A stretch of 64,000 nt of DNA from Membranipora membranacea (lineage: Eukaryota > Bryozoa > Gymnolaemata > Cheilostomatida > Membraniporidae), in contig OU612071.1 in the NCBI GenBank assembly GCA_914767715.1, positions 27,585,681 to 27,649,680 of the forward strand, written 5' to 3'. The notes under the pieces are model-generated. The model saw only the letters and a list, made by a program, of their open reading frames with translations, did no database searches and was not told where the DNA came from. The number at the start of each line of letters is the position of its first letter. Within the stretch, counting starts at the first letter, position 1. The translations under genes and the position numbers were made by a program. This document shows positions 59,128 through 64,000 of the stretch, piece after piece.

Positions 59128-59840
59128 ATTGAAAGTCAATCAACGGGCTGCAACTTCATCATTTCATTCAGGTATTTATTTGTACAACACATCAAAACAT
59201 TCCAGTAAAAGGTCATCATTTTTGAATAAAAATAAATCTGAGTAAGGTATTTTGGCAAAGAATAGGACGACGACATTTTGGTGAATACCGATTCACCCCA
59301 GCTGTGACAAATTAAATCTTAGTGATTGTTAGTCACTGGCTTCAAGATTGGTCTCCAAACGCAACTGTTGATCTCTAGATCGTGGGGATGATCAGCCTTC
59401 AAACATGATAAGCGTTGGTCTCCAAATCGTTCAATAAGGGTCTTTCACTCCACATGGTGTCCCAATGACACTCTTTCCACTCTATCTACAACTATGCAAA
59501 ACAAAATGTAAGTACAGATATGTAGGGTGGTAAACGGGGAGGCTGGAGGGTTTTTCAATATTCTGAGCTCCACTGTCACTTGGTCAGAGCTAAAGCAATG
59601 AAAGGAAGGTAATGACCTTTGCACCTCAATACGTATGTAGTTGGTTAGCCAATCAGGACCACATACCAGACTTCAAAGTAGATTTTTAGACATTAGTCTA
59701 CATGGACTGTGCTCCATTACAGACACGCATATCAGGAGGGGGGGGGGCCTGTGAATCAAGGAGGGCCAACTCCAAAATACACAACAATTTAAATCTAAAA
59801 AATCCATTTTGCAAAATGTTAATTTTTCCACTCAATGATA
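59128..59840 (-). repeat. Dispersed repeat R4, inverted copy
   Basis: Reverse complement of 10691-11400 except for about 35 bases at its left end. A G run near 59740 interrupts it. Confidence 0.85.
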
Positions 59841-60896
59841 TGAGATTGTTTGGGTTCATTATCAGAGTGCCAAAACAACTGAACAACAAGCAACCCAGTC
59901 CCTGATTAACTTGCACTCATAGCAACACTTTTTTTAGGTGTTTGAATTGTTTATCATCTATCATGCAATAGTGTGTTTAGCATCACAGCCGTTCTCAGCA
60001 CACATTGCCTTTATTTCTTCAGACTCCTGGCAGCAGCTTACTGTTAAGGATTTTTGGCAAACATCCCTGGCACTCAGCAACCATTACAGAGACACCAGTA
60101 TACAGCTGTAGTATACTTCTCGAACAATCTTGGTCTTGCCTCGACTGCCCAGCAGCTAACTCTCTAGGTTGCGCTGGCTGTTCGCCACTCCATCCAGGAG
60201 AAATATTGCCTTTGATTCACCGATCATTATTTGATGGAAGCCTCTATAGCCTCCAGAGCATAATCATTGCCCTCACCATCACTTAACCTCGAATCAGCGA
60301 TGGTGAACCTCCTAGCCATAATCAGCTTAATAATAAGAACTTCCTTGGCATCTTTGCAATCTATGAACTACGCATGTTATACAAATATAACTGTATTCCA
60401 AACAATTTTACACCATAGTGCTAAAATAAATAAACAGACTGTTGTTGGGGGCTTATTTTATTTTGACCACAATGCAATCTTGCCTGACAGAATATTTATA
60501 ATCTTTGGATTAGGTTAATCACGTTCCATTGTTCCTTTTCACCTTGCGTATTATTTATCAGTGATCCAGAATGGATAACAACTCTTTTCACAAACCCTAG
60601 CATTAGATGTTGGTAAAATAAGAGCAGCGTGGGATCATTGAGTCATCAAGCCAGCTAAGTAATTGTTTGTGTCTAACCAAGATCTGAGTCAGATCTGAGT
60701 CAGATCGTAGTTTTGTAACTGTATGGTATTCAAATCATTGAACTAACTGTTTGAGAAGCAGTTGTTTCTGTATCTAAATCTATCATTATTATGAAAATAA
60801 GTTTATTACAGTTATACAAACACTTGCCTAGGATGGATGCAATAGCTTTCAAGCTATGAACAGACACACTATTCATCATTTTATCATCAGTGAAGG
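59841..60896. other. No confident gene
   Basis: 60023-60286 is open after a TTTCTTCAG acceptor-like site and is Ser/Cys-rich, but no motif or downstream exon was found. Confidence 0.35.
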
Positions 60897-60942
60897 ATGT
60901 ATGTCACAGAGTAAGGATTTATCCTTACTCTGTCATGTATGT
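60897..60942. mobile_element. 30-bp palindromic remnant with 8-bp direct repeats
   Basis: ATGTATGT at 60897-60904 and 60935-60942 flank a C, ACAGAGTAAGGAT, TT, ATCCTTACTCTGT and a C. The 13-base arm is identical to the end of the left arm of the foldback element at 17459. It looks like two element tips joined with the target duplication retained. Confidence 0.7.
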
Positions 60943-61995
60943 TGAATAATTGTTGATGGAAACAATCTGTGGGTAATATAAACTATAACACTGGTGTATG
61001 TCATATTAGCCTTTTGGTATGATCAGAGTTCCCTTTAAACATTTGTGGTCTGCAACAAACATTGTGTCACATCACAATGTCTGCATTGAAGCCGAATCAT
61101 TCAGGTGTTACAATCACTATGGTTCCATGGATCGATTATGTAAGGATTTCGGTAGTAATCGCCCCATGGAAATGGCATTAAAGTCAAATTCCGATTGTGA
61201 CGAATGACTTTTTGGACGCGAATATCCAAACCGTGTTTATTCGATACTACAACTCAATTTCAAAATTTCTTGTTTCTTATAAGTAACGAGAAGTGCATTT
61301 CTAAATTATTGCTGCCTCTTCTTGTGGTTTTATGGAATAGCACAATTCTGACGCAACAGTTCCTTTAATATCAGATACAACCAATGCGTAACATAATATT
61401 CTTTACATTGAACATTTCCATGTAGATTAGCTGATTAATATTTTCAATGAATACAATTTATTACTCTCAGAGGCAGAATAGTCCTTCGGACTTTCTTGAG
61501 TAAAACCATACTAGTGCGACTGATCCCCATGATGGTAACCGAAAGTAATCCAGTATACACAGCGGAAGCGATAAACCCTGAGTTGAAAAGGCAGTACAAT
61601 TTTAGTGAAGTATGGCACAAACAATGAAGCCTACCCAACCTAATGACATTCATTACACAACTAAGACAAGTCATGTTCTCCTACAGTAAAAGAGGACAAC
61701 TCCTGATACATTAACAGAATGCACCAGAGATGAACACTGAAGGCTGATTAAGAACCAACAACACCACATCAACAAACACCAGCCTCATCAACAACCAACA
61801 TAACCAAGAAATCTCCAACAACACCAAACAACAACAAAGAACAATCTAAGCTGAGAGATAACCCTACAAGAACCAAAAACCCCCCTTACCTGACCACAAT
61901 AGATCTTCACCAACTACATCATCGACTACCAACTACTCAACAATTCCAGAAGCTAACAGTGACACAAGTTACAACAAACTCTATTGGCTCGGCCT
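60943..61995. other. Non-coding; last 300 bases likely element 2 3' region
   Basis: From about 61680 the plus strand is rich in AAC and ACC words and leads into the polypurine tract, as a retroelement 3' untranslated region would. No frame is recognisable. Confidence 0.45.
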
Positions 61996-62006
61996 GAGAA
62001 GGGAGG
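61996..62006 (+). other. Polypurine tract before LTR
   Basis: GAGAAGGGAGG abuts the LTR and shows that this LTR is a 3' LTR with internal sequence, not a solo LTR. Confidence 0.75.
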
Positions 62007-62334
62007 TGTAAGGATTACATCAGATGTGTATAGACAAATTCATATCATCATCATTAATATGTCATCATGATCAGTAATGTGCCAAGATTCATGACTGATT
62101 GTGCTGCCATTGAAATTAATTGATTGAGTATTCGTTTGCTCGCTGTATCCTGACTACCTTTTGTTACCATCATATGAACTGCTGTATTACTATAGGTTTA
62201 GATATTTTATGTCTCATATATATAAGAAGTTTTACTATCAAATAAACCAGTTAATAAGTTGCAACGAAGTAGCGTAGTACTTCTAAGTGATCACAAATAC
62301 CAACCACAACTTGTAAGGACAGCGCACCCTTACA
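62007..62334 (+). repeat. 3' LTR of gypsy family 2
   Basis: 328 bp, TGTAAGGATTACATC to CACCCTTACA, about 93-94% like 34514-34843 by eye. It is followed by GCAA (62335-62338), the same four bases that precede the LTR at 34514. Confidence 0.85.
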
Positions 62335-64000
62335 GCAAGACTAGCAATAGGTACATAGATTGCTATTCCATTCACGGCTATATTCACCTTCTTTATACTG
62401 TAGGCAACAGTTTAGATGATGAAAGTTCTATGTATAGTCTCATAGAATAGAAATGATCCTCAGGGCAAAGAGAACCTGAAAGTCTCAGTTGGTCACTTCA
62501 TTGCGTAACCAGCTGAAGTCTTCACAAAATTGTAGTTTGACCATGCATGCAGGTACTGGGAAGGTCAATTTTGCTTACACAATGCTTATACAGTTCATAA
62601 TCAAATATTCGGTTTCGTAGGTGTGGTAGTAGCTATTAAAGTCTGTGCTGTAGAGGCGACTTCGGAACTCAACCTGGCCTAGCTCGCTGTTAATGTTTGC
62701 CAAATGTTGTTATGCAGAGTCTGGGCAGATACATGTGACTAAATTATCTGCAATCAAAGAGTTAGTCCTATGAATTGTTATCCTTTTGCCTCGACATAAC
62801 CATTTTTTCTCCCCGGTCGAGATCCAGTTATGCCAGCATACTGTTTTGTTGATATTTTTGGGCTGTGGGTAACGATAGGTTCAGAAATTACCTGTAAAGA
62901 GAGCCAATAACTCTAATTTTCTTCCTCTCTTGAGCATTACAAGCCTATATATACATATCTTACTAATAACACAATGCATTTCAGGAAAGTCTAAAATCTC
63001 TATGTATCACACCAATGACAGGGTTACCTTTTCTATGTACCAGAATTATTGTGGGCATAGTGAAGAGGGGCCAAGAAGGCTTTAAGGTAAAAAGTAATTT
63101 ATAGGCCAGAAGCATTACATAAGCATATAGCATAAGTTGTTATGGCACGGACAATATTTGATGGCAGGATACTGATCACGTTTTATACTTCATTGGTGTA
63201 TGTTCTGTAAAATTCACCGGGTGTACCCAGTTGTAGTGGTCATATTTAGAAATTAAAAGGTGTTTTGTTTTGGCATTATAGGTGTGGGGAAATAACTCCT
63301 ATTCTGTGTAATCTAAGTAATCTAATCTTCAGGGAATTCCAGGTTGAAATTGCATTGTGGGATTTTGTTGACATGGCAATTAATTCACCAAGTAAACTTG
63401 GAGAGAAGGCTGCTCGTATCAGACCAGCACAAATTTAAAAATTTCAATTGAATTATGTCAAACTTCTAATGGGACTAGTATCAAAGAGTATAAATACTTG
63501 ATGGCAGGATACTTGATGCTAATATGATATTGTATGGTCTTAAGACCACTGTCCTGGGGCAGTTACAAACAACATTTTTGACGTTTCAATTGCCTCTTAT
63601 ATGTCATTTTTTGGCTGGATATCTTTTGCATAACACAAGAGCAAAGAGTTCAATGAGTGCCTCTCTTTTCAGAAAGAAACCAAACTGTCAGAGTCATAAA
63701 GACTTAGATATGCTAGCTTCGCATACTTTCCTAACATGCTAATGACATGATATGGGGATACGCGGTAGCGCTGTCTCTCATCAACCATCCCATGCAATGA
63801 TAAAACATATACAATGTAGAACCCAGTACTATAGTCTTGACTTGTGCCAACTGCATCAAACTCTTGACTTCCCACTAATCACATATCGATACTGTGAATA
63901 TTTGGGATATGCAGTAGTGCTGCGGCTGACCTCTTCAACTGGGTACACACTTTTTTCCTTCATCAAAATGTCTCACGCTATCATGTTTTGAGCAGTCTTA
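62335..64000. other. No gene recognised
   Basis: AT-rich DNA with short frames. The word TTGATGGCAGGATACT occurs near 63160 and 63500, a minor repeat. Confidence 0.5.

Overview
This 64 kb window is intergenic or intronic-type DNA from an animal genome. Coding blocks are split by introns with GT/AG borders. There are Ty3/gypsy LTR retrotransposons, a CR1-like LINE fragment, tRNA-derived SINE-like heads, foldback elements and dispersed AT-rich repeats. No operon, ribosome binding site or bacterial gene is visible. The gypsy type (mag/SURL-like with a tRNA-Ser primer site) and the repeat mix suggest a marine invertebrate such as an echinoderm, hemichordate or cephalochordate; this is inference, not proof.

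Layout. 1-3610: AT-rich DNA with a diverged local repeat. 3611-8847: full-length Ty3/gypsy element with 237-bp LTRs that differ at one base, but with two in-frame stops and a frameshift in pol. 10325-11400: a dispersed repeat, found again inverted at 59128-59840. 12001-12594: LINE reverse transcriptase end. 12755-15270: long inverted and dispersed repeats, with a relative at 45555-47875. 15304-22345: a segment present twice; its first copy is interrupted by a gag-remnant LTR element (15647-17351) and a 700-bp foldback element (17459-18158), and its second copy supplies the empty sites for both. Between the copies lie a broken SAP-domain coding exon and a 404-bp tandem array in which every unit has a tRNA-like Pol III promoter.

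24363-29011: a decayed multi-exon gene of an uncharacterised, probably transposon-related family. 30982-32322, minus strand: a small three-exon gene that appears complete, with TATA box, three splice-consistent exons, signal peptide, four cysteines in a C-x3-C-x8-C-x3-C pattern, a terminal Gly-Arg and a poly(A) signal. This is the most interesting candidate. 34514-43741: an old, heavily broken second gypsy element in which an envelope-like region with a membrane anchor lies between gag and protease. Its pol is interrupted by an unrelated ~1.65 kb block and by a solo LTR. A matching 3' LTR lies at 62007-62334, and the four bases outside both outer ends are the same (GCAA), so both ends may belong to one element split by about 18 kb. 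44415-46600 and 52194-56726 hold a satellite, palindromes and hairpins; 53118-54149 (minus) and 57873-58915 (plus) hold weak exon candidates.

The genes do not form a pathway. The window is mainly a record of successive insertions, several of which can be ordered in time from empty sites and target duplications.
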